Shown here in pieces: positions 1-7,774 of a stretch of DNA of 39,403 nt. The number at the start of each line of letters is the position of its first letter. Positions within the stretch are counted from its first letter, which is position 1. Location: assembly GCA_027451345.1 (NCBI GenBank), contig DAIDJO010000119.1, positions 1 to 39,403 on the forward strand, read 5' to 3'. Below the pieces are notes generated by a model, which saw nothing but the letters and a program-made list of their open reading frames with translations, had not been told where the DNA came from and searched no databases. The DNA comes from Solirubrobacterales bacterium (GTDB lineage Bacteria > Actinomycetota > Thermoleophilia > Solirubrobacterales > Solirubrobacteraceae). A program made the translations under genes and the position numbers.

Positions 1-599
1 CGTACCGTCGGCTCTCGGTGGCCGACCTCGAGGACTACGAGGGACAGAGCATCTTCTACGCCGCCGGGCCACCGGAGGCCAAGCTGTGCGGCGGAACCAC
101 GGTCGGCGTCGTCGGGGGCGGCAACTCCGCCGCGCAGGCGGCGATCTGGTTGGCGCGCGGGGGCGCGGACGTCACCCTGATCCACCGTCGCGGGGACCTC
201 CGGGAGACGATGTCCGAGTACCTCATCCACGATCTGGGCCGCTACGGGGTCACGGTGCGCGATCGCAGCGAGGTCGCCGCCCTGCACGGAGCCGATGGCC
301 GGCTGGAGGCGGTCACGCTGCGCGACGGTGCCCGCCTGGATCTGCGCTTCCTCTTCCTCTTCCTGGGGGCGAGTCCGTGCACCGAGTGGCTGGGGGACAC
401 GGTGGCCCGTGACGAGCACGGCTTCGTCCTGACCGGTGCGGCGGTCGGGGCCGACGGGCTGCTCGAGACGAGCGTGCCCGGGGTGTTCGCGGCCGGAGAC
501 GTGCGCTCGGGCTCGGTGAAGCGCTGTGCCACCGCCGTCGGGGAGGGCGCGATGGTGGTCGCCTACGTGCACCAGTGGATGGCGCGCGTCGCCGTGTAG
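1..599 (+). CDS. Thioredoxin-reductase-like FAD/NAD(P)H oxidoreductase, C-terminal part
   Basis: The gene is cut by the left edge; its frame is open from base 3 and ends with TAG at 597-599, leaving about 199 residues. Visible are the NAD(P)H-binding glycine motif VVGGGNSAAQAA, the following HRRGDLRETMSEYL segment, and the closing FAD motif GVFAAGDVRSGSVKRCATAVGEGA, all typical of the thioredoxin-reductase fold. The CxxC redox pair that normally lies just before the GGG motif is absent: that position reads YAAGPPEAKLCGG. This is the pattern of the actinobacterial branch in which a reductase module is fused to a cyclic-nucleotide-binding or receiver domain. That N-terminal part would lie outside the window, so the fusion is inferred. 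The fold is near certain; the electron acceptor is unknown. Confidence 0.85.
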   Translation, partial: YRRLSVADLEDYEGQSIFYAAGPPEAKLCGGTTVGVVGGGNSAAQAAIWLARGGADVTLIHRRGDLRETMSEYLIHDLGRYGVTVRDRSEVAALHGADGRLEAVTLRDGARLDLRFLFLFLGASPCTEWLGDTVARDEHGFVLTGAAVGADGLLETSVPGVFAAGDVRSGSVKRCATAVGEGAMVVAYVHQWMARVAV

Positions 600-640
600 T
601 CAGCGGCCCCGGCAGGGGCCCAGGCGCGAGCGGTGCCCGC

Positions 641-1573
641 TCATGGCTCGAGGCAGGTCGGGATCGAGTCCCGGGCGCCGCCGGGGGCCTCGGTCCGGCC
701 GGAGGGGTCGTAGATCTTGACCCAGTGGACGCCGGGGAGCCCCCGCAGGGTCCTCATGATCTGTTCGGCGATCGTCGCCGTGGAGCCGCCGCTCGCGCAT
801 CCGCCCGTGAGGCGGATGCGTGCAACGCCGGAGGCGATCGACAGGCCGCTGAAGCCGCTCGCCCCGGAGGCGCGGAAACGCAGCCCGAGCCTCTGTTCCG
901 CCGTCGTGGGGCCGGTGAAGAGCCGGTCCATCAGCGCCGTCGCCGGTGCCGCCGACGGAATCGGCCGCAGGACCGCGGTGACGAACGGCTCGGTGTTGGC
1001 GACGAATCGCCGCTGGTTGAAGAAGTAGACCCGCCGCAGCACGGTCGGGAACCGGGTCGAGATGTCGATCGCCACCCGGCTCGGGTGCGTCAGCGTGAGC
1101 ACGTGGAAGCTCGCGCGCTGCGCCAGCGTGATGCCGTAGGAGAGCACGGCCTCGAAGTCCCCCGAGCACACGGCGGCCATCACGTTCGGCAGCGGGAAGA
1201 CGACTCTCGCGGGCGCGGTCGACCGGCCGTTCTCGGTGTGGCCCGTCGCCCCCGTGAAGCGCACGGCGAGGATCGCCCGACCGGCGACCGGGATCGCCGT
1301 GCCCCGGGGGTCGGCGACCAGTCGGCTCACGTATCGAACCACGCGGTGGGTCGGCAACGGGCCGGTGAAGTCAAACACCACCCGGTCGTATCCCGGCCGG
1401 TGCGCGGCCCGGACGGCCACCAGCCGGGGCAGGGTCGCGGCGGCGGAGGCCGTCGCCGGGACCGGCCCGGCGGCGGTGCGCGAGGCGCCGGCTCGGCCGT
1501 TGCCGATGAGCAGGAGCGCGAGGACGGCCAGCGTGATCACGGAACGCACGCTGCGCCGCAGGGCGGTCGTCAT
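641..1573 (-). CDS. Exported AMIN-like / GerMN domain protein
   Basis: This 310-residue protein starts with a basic stretch and a hydrophobic segment (about residues 12-30), read as a signal peptide or membrane anchor. Residues about 50-175 resemble the AMIN-like domain (YDRVVFDFTG, then a VRYV strand and GRAILAVRF). Residues about 180-300 resemble a GerMN domain (VYFFNQRRFV, then LMDRLFTGPT and ends in beta-rich repeats). Both domains occur in exported cell-envelope proteins of Gram-positive bacteria. The ATG is preceded by AAGGTGGT at good spacing. It is divergent from the ABC exporter across a 273-base spacer in which I see no other gene. Assignment rests on motif resemblance; binding partner and role are unknown. 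Confidence 0.7.
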   Translation of the reverse strand: MTTALRRSVRSVITLAVLALLLIGNGRAGASRTAAGPVPATASAAATLPRLVAVRAAHRPGYDRVVFDFTGPLPTHRVVRYVSRLVADPRGTAIPVAGRAILAVRFTGATGHTENGRSTAPARVVFPLPNVMAAVCSGDFEAVLSYGITLAQRASFHVLTLTHPSRVAIDISTRFPTVLRRVYFFNQRRFVANTEPFVTAVLRPIPSAAPATALMDRLFTGPTTAEQRLGLRFRASGASGFSGLSIASGVARIRLTGGCASGGSTATIAEQIMRTLRGLPGVHWVKIYDPSGRTEAPGGARDSIPTCLEP

Positions 1574-1846
1574 GGTCCACCACCTTGAGAAGTACCGATC
1601 TCACCACAGCCTCCTCTCGACGCCCGGGACGCGAATCCGTAGCGGCCCGCCGCGTGCCTGCGGGTCAGCCCGCCGGTCCGGCGGGGACCCGCGCTGGAGG
1701 TGCGGTGGCGCCGGCGCGCTGGGATGACGGGTCCGTATCCGAGGCGTGATGCGGGCCGAACGGGCCACCGACTCGCAGGTCGGTCCCGGCTTCGGCTGTG
1801 GGAAAGCACGGTTCCGGGTGGCCGGAGGCGGTGAGACGATCGACCG

Positions 1847-2743
1847 GTGGACGTCGTGATCGACACCGACCGGCTGACCAAGCGCTACGCCGGCGCGCGC
1901 GGGATCGAGGACCTGTCGTTCGTCGTCGAGGCCGGTGAGATCTACGGGTTCCTCGGACCGAACGGGGCGGGCAAGACGACGACGATCCGGACGCTGCTCG
2001 ACCTGCTGCATCCGAGTGGCGGCCACGCGTCGATCTTCGGCCTGGACAGCCATCGCGGCAGTCGGGAGATCCGCTCTCGCCTCGGCAACCTCCCGGGGGA
2101 CTTCACGTGTGATCCCCGACTCACGGGACGGGCGTTCCTCGCGTTCTGCGCGGAGGCGCGCGGGCTCGCCGGACTCGGGCGCGGACCCGTCCTGGCCGAG
2201 CGGTTCGAGGCGGACCTCGACCGCCGGATCGGGGACCTCTCGCGGGGCAACCGACAGAAGATCGGCCTGATACAGGCGCTGTTCCACGACCCGGAGCTGC
2301 TGATCCTCGACGAGCCGACCACCGGCCTCGACCCGCTGATGCAGGAGGAGTTCCTCGAGGTGATCACCGACCACCGCGACCGTGGCGGAACCGTCCTGCT
2401 CTCCTCCCACGAGCTCGATGAGGTGGAGCGCGTCTGCGATCGGGTGGCGATCATCCGGGAGGGCCGGCTGGTCGCCGTCGAGCGCGTCGCCGAGCTGCGC
2501 GGACGCTCGTATCACCACGTCTCGATCCGGTTCGAGGAGTCGCTCGAGGTGGCCGAGCTCGCCGCCATCCCCGGTGTCAGCGAGCTGCGCACGGACGGGA
2601 CCCGCGTGTCGTTCAAGGTGACCGGGGCCCTCGATCCGGTGGTGAAGGCGGCGGCGCACCACACCGTGCTCGACATGGAGCTGACCGAGCCGAGCCTCGA
2701 GGAGGTCTTCCTCACCTACTACGGCCGGGAGGGCCCGCGATGA
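1847..2743 (+). CDS. ABC transporter ATP-binding protein (ABC-2 exporter type)
   Basis: A 298-residue ABC ATPase that would power export by the membrane protein encoded next. Walker A is GPNGAGKTT (Lys43), the signature is LSRGNRQK (about residue 132), Walker B is LLILDEP (about 152), and the switch histidine is in LLSSHELDE. After about residue 220 there is the C-terminal extension usual in exporters of the CcmA/DrrA type. The start is GTG; an alternative GTG lies nine bases downstream. The permease ATG overlaps the stop codon, indicating translational coupling. The substrate (drug, lipid or ion) cannot be read from the sequence. Confidence 0.92.
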   Translation: MDVVIDTDRLTKRYAGARGIEDLSFVVEAGEIYGFLGPNGAGKTTTIRTLLDLLHPSGGHASIFGLDSHRGSREIRSRLGNLPGDFTCDPRLTGRAFLAFCAEARGLAGLGRGPVLAERFEADLDRRIGDLSRGNRQKIGLIQALFHDPELLILDEPTTGLDPLMQEEFLEVITDHRDRGGTVLLSSHELDEVERVCDRVAIIREGRLVAVERVAELRGRSYHHVSIRFEESLEVAELAAIPGVSELRTDGTRVSFKVTGALDPVVKAAAHHTVLDMELTEPSLEEVFLTYYGREGPR

Positions 2744-3588
2744 GCGTCGCAGCGGCACCGCGCACGGCCACGGTCAGGCCGCCACAGCCGCCGAACTGGA
2801 CGGGGACCATGCGCGCGCTCGTGCGCAGGGGCCTGCGCGACAGCCGCCGCTCGACGGTGACCTGGAGCCTGTCACTCGGCGCCTACGGTGGGTTCATGGC
2901 CGCGGTGTACCCGTCGATCCAGCACTCGCTCGATCAGGTGCTGAAGAGCTATCCGGCCGCGCTCAAGCAGGCGTTCGACGTCACCTCGATGAGCACGGTC
3001 GAGGGCTACATCCAGACCGAGATGTTCAGCCTGATCGTCCCGCTGGCCCTCGGGTACTTCGTGATCCACGCGATCACCGGGCCCACGGTCGGCGCCGAGG
3101 CCCGGGGCGAGCTCGACACGCTCCTCTCGCTGCCCGTCTCCCGCCGGGCGCTGATGGCGGGCACCTGCGTCGTGGCGGCGCTCACCGCGGCGATCGTGAT
3201 GGTGAGCACCGGAGTGATGACCTTCGTGATCGGGCGCATCGCCGGCACCCAGATCTCGGCGGGTCTCGTCGCCGCCGGAGTCTGCGGGGTGCTCCCGCTC
3301 GCGCTGCTGGCCGGGGGGATCGCCGCGGTCGCGGCGGGGGCGATGCACAGCGGTCGAGGGGCGAGCGGCCTCGCGATCGGCCTGCTCGTCGCGATGTACG
3401 CGATCGATCTCGTCGGCAAGCTCGCGCACAGCCTCGCGGCGATCCGCTGGGCGTCGGCCTTTCAGTACTACGGCTCGCCGATGCGCGACGGCATCGACCC
3501 GCTGTCGTTCATCGGGATGACCGCGGTAGCGATCGCCCTGATGGTCGCGGCCGCCCTGCTGCTCGAGCGCCGCGACATTCTGCACTGA
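2740..3588 (+). CDS. ABC-2 type transporter permease
   Basis: A 282-residue membrane protein with about six hydrophobic segments (roughly residues 43-62, 88-108, 146-170, 178-205, 210-230, 250-275). Between segments two and three is the cytoplasmic stretch GPTVGAEARGELDTLLSLPVS, matching the coupling region of ABC-2 permeases. It ends in LERRDILH, a tail common in this family. It overlaps the ATPase gene by four bases (ATGA) and faces the TRIC-family gene convergently with only four bases between the stop codons. With the ATPase it forms a half-size exporter, presumably working as a dimer. Substrate unknown. Confidence 0.88.
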   Translation: MSVAAAPRTATVRPPQPPNWTGTMRALVRRGLRDSRRSTVTWSLSLGAYGGFMAAVYPSIQHSLDQVLKSYPAALKQAFDVTSMSTVEGYIQTEMFSLIVPLALGYFVIHAITGPTVGAEARGELDTLLSLPVSRRALMAGTCVVAALTAAIVMVSTGVMTFVIGRIAGTQISAGLVAAGVCGVLPLALLAGGIAAVAAGAMHSGRGASGLAIGLLVAMYAIDLVGKLAHSLAAIRWASAFQYYGSPMRDGIDPLSFIGMTAVAIALMVAAALLLERRDILH

Positions 3589-3592
3589 GGCG

Positions 3593-4393
3593 TCAGTCGC
3601 CCGACGCGGGTCCGGGCCGGTCCGGCTCGACCCTGGGCCGGTCCGGCTCGACCCTGGGCGCGTCCAGCTCGACGGCGGGGCGGTGGTGCTCCAGCCCGGA
3701 GGGCGGGAAGAAGGCCCGTGGCCCCGCCTCGGCAACGGCCGCGGCGCTCGGCAGGCCGAGTCCGTAGCGCATGCCGGCGACGCGCATCAGAAAGCAGACA
3801 ACGGCGCCGCCGATCGGGGCGATGACCGTGTGATCCCCGGTGTGGTAGGCGGTGACGACGATCCCGGCACCGCAGAGGGCCGGGATCGCGTAGAAGCCGC
3901 CGCGCAGGATCGTCGGGATCTCCCGGACGAGGATGTCACGCAGCATGCCCCCGCCGATCCCGGTCACCGCGCCGAGGATGACGCAATCGGCGAAGCCGAG
4001 GTGATGGGCGAGCGCCGTCTCGGCCCCGACGACGCAGAACAGCCCGAGCCCCGCCGCGTCGAGCACGTCGATCCAGCCCCGCAGGCGGGAGATCGCCGGA
4101 TGGGCGAACGGCGCGATCAGGCCCGCTCCGCCGGCGACGGCGAGGTAGCGCCAATCACGGAAGGTCGCGGGCGGCACCCCGATGAGCAGGTCGCGGATCG
4201 TGCCGCCGGCGATCCCGACGACGACGGCGAGCAGCATCGCGCCGAACAGATCGAGCTGGGCGCGGACCCCGGCCATGCCCCCGCTCAGCCCGAACACGAA
4301 CACCCCGACCAGGCTGAGGACCAGCACCAGCGTGGCGTTCACCCCGGGGACGAGCGATGGGGTGAACAGGCGTGGCGGGTTGGCGACGTTCAC
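3593..4393 (-). CDS. TRIC-family (UPF0126, YicG-like) membrane channel
   Basis: A 266-residue protein with seven predicted membrane segments and two internally similar halves, each carrying a glycine-rich AGGTIRDLLIG or IGGGMLRDILV element. These are the marks of bacterial trimeric intracellular cation channel homologues. Family members conduct monovalent cations, and some have been linked to amino-acid uptake; which applies here is unknown. The start is GTG at 4393. The last 35 or so residues are not membrane-like and contain an imperfect VEPDRPR heptapeptide repeat encoded by a 21-base tandem repeat. It lies downstream of the coiled-coil gene but a strong hairpin separates them, so it is probably transcribed on its own. 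Confidence 0.88.
   Translation of the reverse strand: MNVANPPRLFTPSLVPGVNATLVLVLSLVGVFVFGLSGGMAGVRAQLDLFGAMLLAVVVGIAGGTIRDLLIGVPPATFRDWRYLAVAGGAGLIAPFAHPAISRLRGWIDVLDAAGLGLFCVVGAETALAHHLGFADCVILGAVTGIGGGMLRDILVREIPTILRGGFYAIPALCGAGIVVTAYHTGDHTVIAPIGGAVVCFLMRVAGMRYGLGLPSAAAVAEAGPRAFFPPSGLEHHRPAVELDAPRVEPDRPRVEPDRPGPASGD
3614..3676 (-). repeat. 21-base tandem repeat in the TRIC gene 3' end
   Basis: Two identical 21-base units (3614-3634 and 3635-3655) are followed by a degenerate third (3656-3676). They encode the seven-residue repeat VEPDRPR, VEPDRPR, VELDAPR in the hydrophilic tail. The unit keeps the reading frame, so copy-number change would lengthen or shorten the tail without breaking the gene. 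Confidence 0.85.
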
Positions 4394-4436
4394 GCCCGGA
4401 GTCTATGTCGGTGACCCGCGGGCGCGGGTGGGCTGC

Positions 4437-4468
4437 GGGGCGTCCCGGCCCATCGGGCGGGACGCCCC
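4437..4468 (-). terminator. GC-rich hairpin downstream of the coiled-coil gene
   Basis: GGGGCGTCCCG (4437-4447) and its exact reverse complement (4458-4468) form an 11-bp stem around a 10-base loop, 22 bases after the stop codon of the 4491-6035 gene in its direction of transcription. No U-run follows, as is common for actinobacterial terminators. It sits upstream of the TRIC gene and would insulate it. Confidence 0.6.
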
Positions 4469-4490
4469 CGCTGTTCGAGTCCGCCCCGCG

Positions 4491-6035
4491 TCAGCTCGTG
4501 GCCGACGCCTCGGTCACCACCGCGCCGAGCGAGGTCGGCGCGGGGGTCAGGGTGAAGGTGAGATGGGTATTGGTCGTCGTCGTCCAGTTCGCCGGGTCGT
4601 AGAGGCTGAGGTACGCGTTCAGCTGGTCCGACAGGCTCGCCGCGGTCTGCAGATTGCCCAGCGGCGTCGACGCGAACAGGCCGGCCCCGTTCGACGCGGT
4701 CGGCCCGTCGACGAGGGCCGCGAGACCGCCCGACGACGGGCGGAGTGGATCGCCGAGGCGGGCGGCGAGACTCGCGCCGGTGCCGCCGATCACGGCCGCC
4801 AGACTGGCCGAGGCGCCGTTGATGGCCGGAGCCCCGAGCCGGTCCTGCAGCGTTGTTGTGGTCGTGCTCGTGCCGTCGACCACCCCGTCCAGCGACGAGA
4901 CGTCGTCCTGGAGCGTGGTCAGGGGCGCGTCGACGAGCTCACCGGCGACGGTGCCGACGTCCTGCTGCAGGTTGGCCCCCGGAGTCGGGAGGAGCTCTCC
5001 GGCGACGGTGCCGATGTCACCCTGCAGGGTGGCGCCGGGGGAGGTGACGAGCAGGCCGGCGGCGGTGCTGAGATCCGTGCCGAGCACGCCCGTGCCGCTG
5101 GTCAGGATCCGTCCGTCGAGGTCGGCGATCCCGCTCGTGACGTCCGTCTGCGCGGTGCCGAGCGAGTTCAGGATGGCGCTGGCGCGCGCGGAGGTGGGGG
5201 TCCCGGCCATGCCACCGAGGATCGCGTTCACGCTTCCGATATCCGACTCGAGGGTCGTGCCCGGGCTGGCCACGAGCTCGTCGCGAGCCGTGGTGAGATC
5301 GGTGGCGAGCGTGCCGGTCGGTGCGGCCAGGAGACTGGCGTCCAGGGTGGCCAGATCCGAGGTGATGTTGGTGCGGCCCGTGGCAAGGATCGCGTCGAGG
5401 ATTCCCGTCGCCTGCGAAAGACTCGTTCCCGACCCCCCGAGAACGGCGTTCAGGCCGCTGATGTCCTGGGCCAGGCTTCCGGCCCCACCAATTGCCGCCT
5501 CGGCCGAGCTGATCTCGCCGGTCAGGTTCTGGTTCGCGCTGGCGAGCGTCGTGTTCTGGCTCGTCAGGTTCTGGTTGTCGCTGGTGAGCGTCGCGTTCGC
5601 CGTCGTGAGATCGGCGTTCTGTGTCGTCAGCGTCTGGTTCTGGCCGGTCAGCGCGCTGTTCTGGCTGGTCAGCGCGCTGTTCTGGCTGGTCAGCGTCTGA
5701 ACCTCGGTCGGCAGCGTGCCGAGTTGCAGCTGCAGCGTGCCGTTCTCGGTCGTGAGCGTCGCGTTCTGGCCGGTGAGCGTGGCGTTCTGGCTCTTCAGCG
5801 AGGCGGTCAGGCTGCGCAGCGCCGCGTTCCGCGCGTTGAGCGTCGTGTTGCTGAGGCGCAGGGCCCCGATCGTGCGCCGCGCGGCGGCGAGCTGGCGCCT
5901 CAGCGCCGTGATCTGCGCGCTCGCGGTCGATCGGTGCCGCGGCGTGGCCAGGGCCGGTGCGGTCAGCACGCCCATCGCCGTGGCCACGATCGCCGCGGTC
6001 AGCAGCTGAGATCGCGCTCTCATTCCCCTGTGCAT
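4491..6035 (-). CDS. Exported Asn/Leu heptad coiled-coil protein with 19-residue repeats
   Basis: A 514-residue protein from the ATG at 6035, which has GAGGGGG seven bases upstream; the open frame extends further but without an initiation signal. Residues 1-30 are a signal peptide ending in APALA. Residues about 60-171 are a coiled coil with Asn every seven residues (84, 91, 98, then 119 to 168) and Leu three residues later, giving an N-at-a, L-at-d heptad of the form LTSQNxx. Residues about 223-392 hold seven or eight 19-residue repeats of the form xLxxDLxTLxxxLLxxPGx. The C-terminus is Thr/Ser-rich and has no LPxTG motif or membrane anchor. I recognise no named family. A secreted or surface fibre is inferred from the signal peptide and repeats. 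Confidence 0.75.
   Translation of the reverse strand: MHRGMRARSQLLTAAIVATAMGVLTAPALATPRHRSTASAQITALRRQLAAARRTIGALRLSNTTLNARNAALRSLTASLKSQNATLTGQNATLTTENGTLQLQLGTLPTEVQTLTSQNSALTSQNSALTGQNQTLTTQNADLTTANATLTSDNQNLTSQNTTLASANQNLTGEISSAEAAIGGAGSLAQDISGLNAVLGGSGTSLSQATGILDAILATGRTNITSDLATLDASLLAAPTGTLATDLTTARDELVASPGTTLESDIGSVNAILGGMAGTPTSARASAILNSLGTAQTDVTSGIADLDGRILTSGTGVLGTDLSTAAGLLVTSPGATLQGDIGTVAGELLPTPGANLQQDVGTVAGELVDAPLTTLQDDVSSLDGVVDGTSTTTTTLQDRLGAPAINGASASLAAVIGGTGASLAARLGDPLRPSSGGLAALVDGPTASNGAGLFASTPLGNLQTAASLSDQLNAYLSLYDPANWTTTTNTHLTFTLTPAPTSLGAVVTEASATS
5646..5687 (-). repeat. Perfect 21-base tandem duplication in coiled-coil region
   Basis: Two identical 21-base units (5646-5666, 5667-5687) encode two identical LTSQNSA heptads; the neighbouring units are diverged copies of the same seven-codon block. 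It shows recent growth of the coiled coil by unit duplication. Confidence 0.85.
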
Positions 6036-6080
6036 GACAGTCCCCCTCGCTCCACGGGCCCGACGCTGGTGGCCGGCCGG

Positions 6081-6140
6081 CACAGCACCACGCTGTGTGG
6101 CCGAGACAGTACCTCCGGCCGTCTTGGTGCGGATACTGTC
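6081..6140 (-). promoter_or_regulatory. Two inverted repeats upstream of the coiled-coil gene
   Basis: CACAGC (6081-6086) and GCTGTG (6092-6097) form a 6-bp hairpin with a 5-base loop. GACAGTA (6105-6111) and TACTGTC (6134-6140) form a second, perfect 7-bp inverted repeat 22 bases apart. Both lie in the 125-base spacer between the phosphatase stop and the coiled-coil start. They could be operators for the coiled-coil gene or the 3' end of the phosphatase transcript; the sequence does not decide. Confidence 0.35.
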
Positions 6141-6160
6141 GGCGCGGAGGAGGCCCGGCT

Positions 6161-7774
6161 TTACCGGCGACGGACGGCGATCAGCGTGACGTCGTCCCGG
6201 TAGTGGCCGGTCGGCGAGAGCGCCGTGAGCAGGTGATCGCAGAGCTCCTCGGGCGTGCAGTCGACGCACGTGGAGGCGGTGGCGCGGAGGCGTTCCATGC
6301 CATCGTCGAGGTCACGGGTCGACTCGACGAGGCCGTCGGTGTAGAGCACGAGGGTCGCCCCCGGCGCCAGCTCGAGCGACGCCTCGCCGCGGCGTTCGAC
6401 ACCGAGCCCGAGCAACGCCGATCGCGAGCCGGCCGGGTCGATGAACTCGGCCACCCCGGCCTGCACGAGCAGGGGCGGGGGATGGCCGGCGTTCCCGAGC
6501 GAGAGCGCTCCGCTCGCCGGGTCGAGCAGGACGACCACCGCGGTGGCGAAGTGGCCGTCCGCCTCCGCCATGCGGCCGAGGCGGTGCAGCACCTCGGCCG
6601 GGCCCGAGCCGTCGATCGCGAGCGCGTGGATCCCCGCCCGCAGGTGCGCCATCGCGGCGGCGGCGCGCAGCCCCTTGCCCATCACGTCGCCGACGGTGAC
6701 GACCAGGCGCCCGCCCGGCAGGCACATGGCGTCGTAGAAGTCGCCGCCGACCGACGCGGCGCGGCTCTCGTAGTGCGCCGAGATCTCGATCCCCGCGACC
6801 TCGGGCAGCCGCTGGGGGAGCAGCGTCCGTTGCAGGATCTCCGCCATGCGCCGCTCGCGCTCGCGCAGCTGCGCGTGTCCCACCGCGAGCGCCAGACGCT
6901 CGGCCACCACCTCGAGCAGCCGTGTGTGCGATGGGTTGAAGCTGCCCGGGGCGGCGGCGCGGACGGCGAGGACACCGGCGACGCGGCCGTCGACGCGAAG
7001 CGCGACGCCGATCAGCGATCCGCTCGCGCCGAGCTGGTCGGCGCAGCCGGCCAGATCGTCCACCAGCTCGCTCTCGCCCGTGACGGCGATCCGCCCGAGG
7101 ATCCCGACGCCCAGCTTGATCAACGGCCGGGGATCGACGAGGTCCGGGACGCCCGCGCTCGCCCGAAGGGTCAGCGACTCGAGCGTCTCGTCGATCAGGA
7201 GCAGGTCCGCGCGTTCCCCGGGAAGGAGCCGCTGGACGGTGGTGAGCAGTTCCCGGAGCGCCCGGTCGGGATCGGCGTGGGCCATGCTCGCCAGCAGCAC
7301 GCTCTCGAGCTCGTGGGCTCGCAGGATGGCGACCTGGGCCTCGTCCTGCGCCTGCTCGAGCTGGCGCTGGCGGCGGTGGAGGTTGCGCTGCGTCGAGATC
7401 AGGTCATCGTTCAGCTGCAGCACCTGTTCCACCAGGTGGCGCTGGTCCTGCCACGCGGGTTCCGCGATGAGCTCGATCAGATCGGCGCCGCTGCGGCGGA
7501 TCCACAGTCGGCGGTCCTCAGCGGGATCGCCGTGCGCGTCGCACAGGCCGAAGGTGCCCGAGCGCCACTCCTCATCGGCCTCGAGCAGCCACGCGGTGAA
7601 CGCGTCGCGCTGCTCGCGGGTCAGCGCGTCCCGGAAGGGGCCGTCGACGAGGTCCGTCCCCGCGGCGTGGATCAGCGCCGGGTTCGCCGACTGGACGACG
7701 CCGTCGGCGTCGAGCATCGCGGCGTACACGGCGGTCGACTGCCACGGATAGCTGGTGATCTCAAGTTTGCGCAT
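6161..7774 (-). CDS. PAS-GAF-PP2C (SpoIIE/RsbU-type) serine phosphatase
   Basis: A 537-residue predicted cytoplasmic phosphatase that would dephosphorylate a STAS anti-sigma antagonist. Residues about 1-110 look PAS-like (MLDADGVVQSANPALI), 115-165 are a charged coiled coil, 165-310 a GAF domain, and 315-537 the SpoIIE-type PP2C domain. Metal-binding residues are visible: GGDFYD (Asp345), GDVMGKG (Asp363), YTDGLVES (Asp480) and RDDVTLIAV (Asp527/528). The start ATG overlaps the end of the cobalamin-protein gene by 14 bases, so it is the third gene of a kinase, B12 sensor, phosphatase operon. The longer upstream open frame is rejected because it overlaps that gene fully. The GAF/PAS ligand is unknown. 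Confidence 0.92.
   Translation of the reverse strand: MRKLEITSYPWQSTAVYAAMLDADGVVQSANPALIHAAGTDLVDGPFRDALTREQRDAFTAWLLEADEEWRSGTFGLCDAHGDPAEDRRLWIRRSGADLIELIAEPAWQDQRHLVEQVLQLNDDLISTQRNLHRRQRQLEQAQDEAQVAILRAHELESVLLASMAHADPDRALRELLTTVQRLLPGERADLLLIDETLESLTLRASAGVPDLVDPRPLIKLGVGILGRIAVTGESELVDDLAGCADQLGASGSLIGVALRVDGRVAGVLAVRAAAPGSFNPSHTRLLEVVAERLALAVGHAQLRERERRMAEILQRTLLPQRLPEVAGIEISAHYESRAASVGGDFYDAMCLPGGRLVVTVGDVMGKGLRAAAAMAHLRAGIHALAIDGSGPAEVLHRLGRMAEADGHFATAVVVLLDPASGALSLGNAGHPPPLLVQAGVAEFIDPAGSRSALLGLGVERRGEASLELAPGATLVLYTDGLVESTRDLDDGMERLRATASTCVDCTPEELCDHLLTALSPTGHYRDDVTLIAVRRR

Noticed and set aside
5640..5700. A CRISPR-like or intergenic repeat array
   Set aside because: The 21-base units are contiguous, in frame and encode heptads of a coiled coil; no spacers exist.
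4182..6203. A 673-codon open frame on the plus strand opposite the coiled-coil gene
   Set aside because: Low-complexity Arg/Gly/Ala-rich translation with no domain; it mirrors codon bias of the minus-strand gene, which has a signal peptide, ribosome site and regular repeats.
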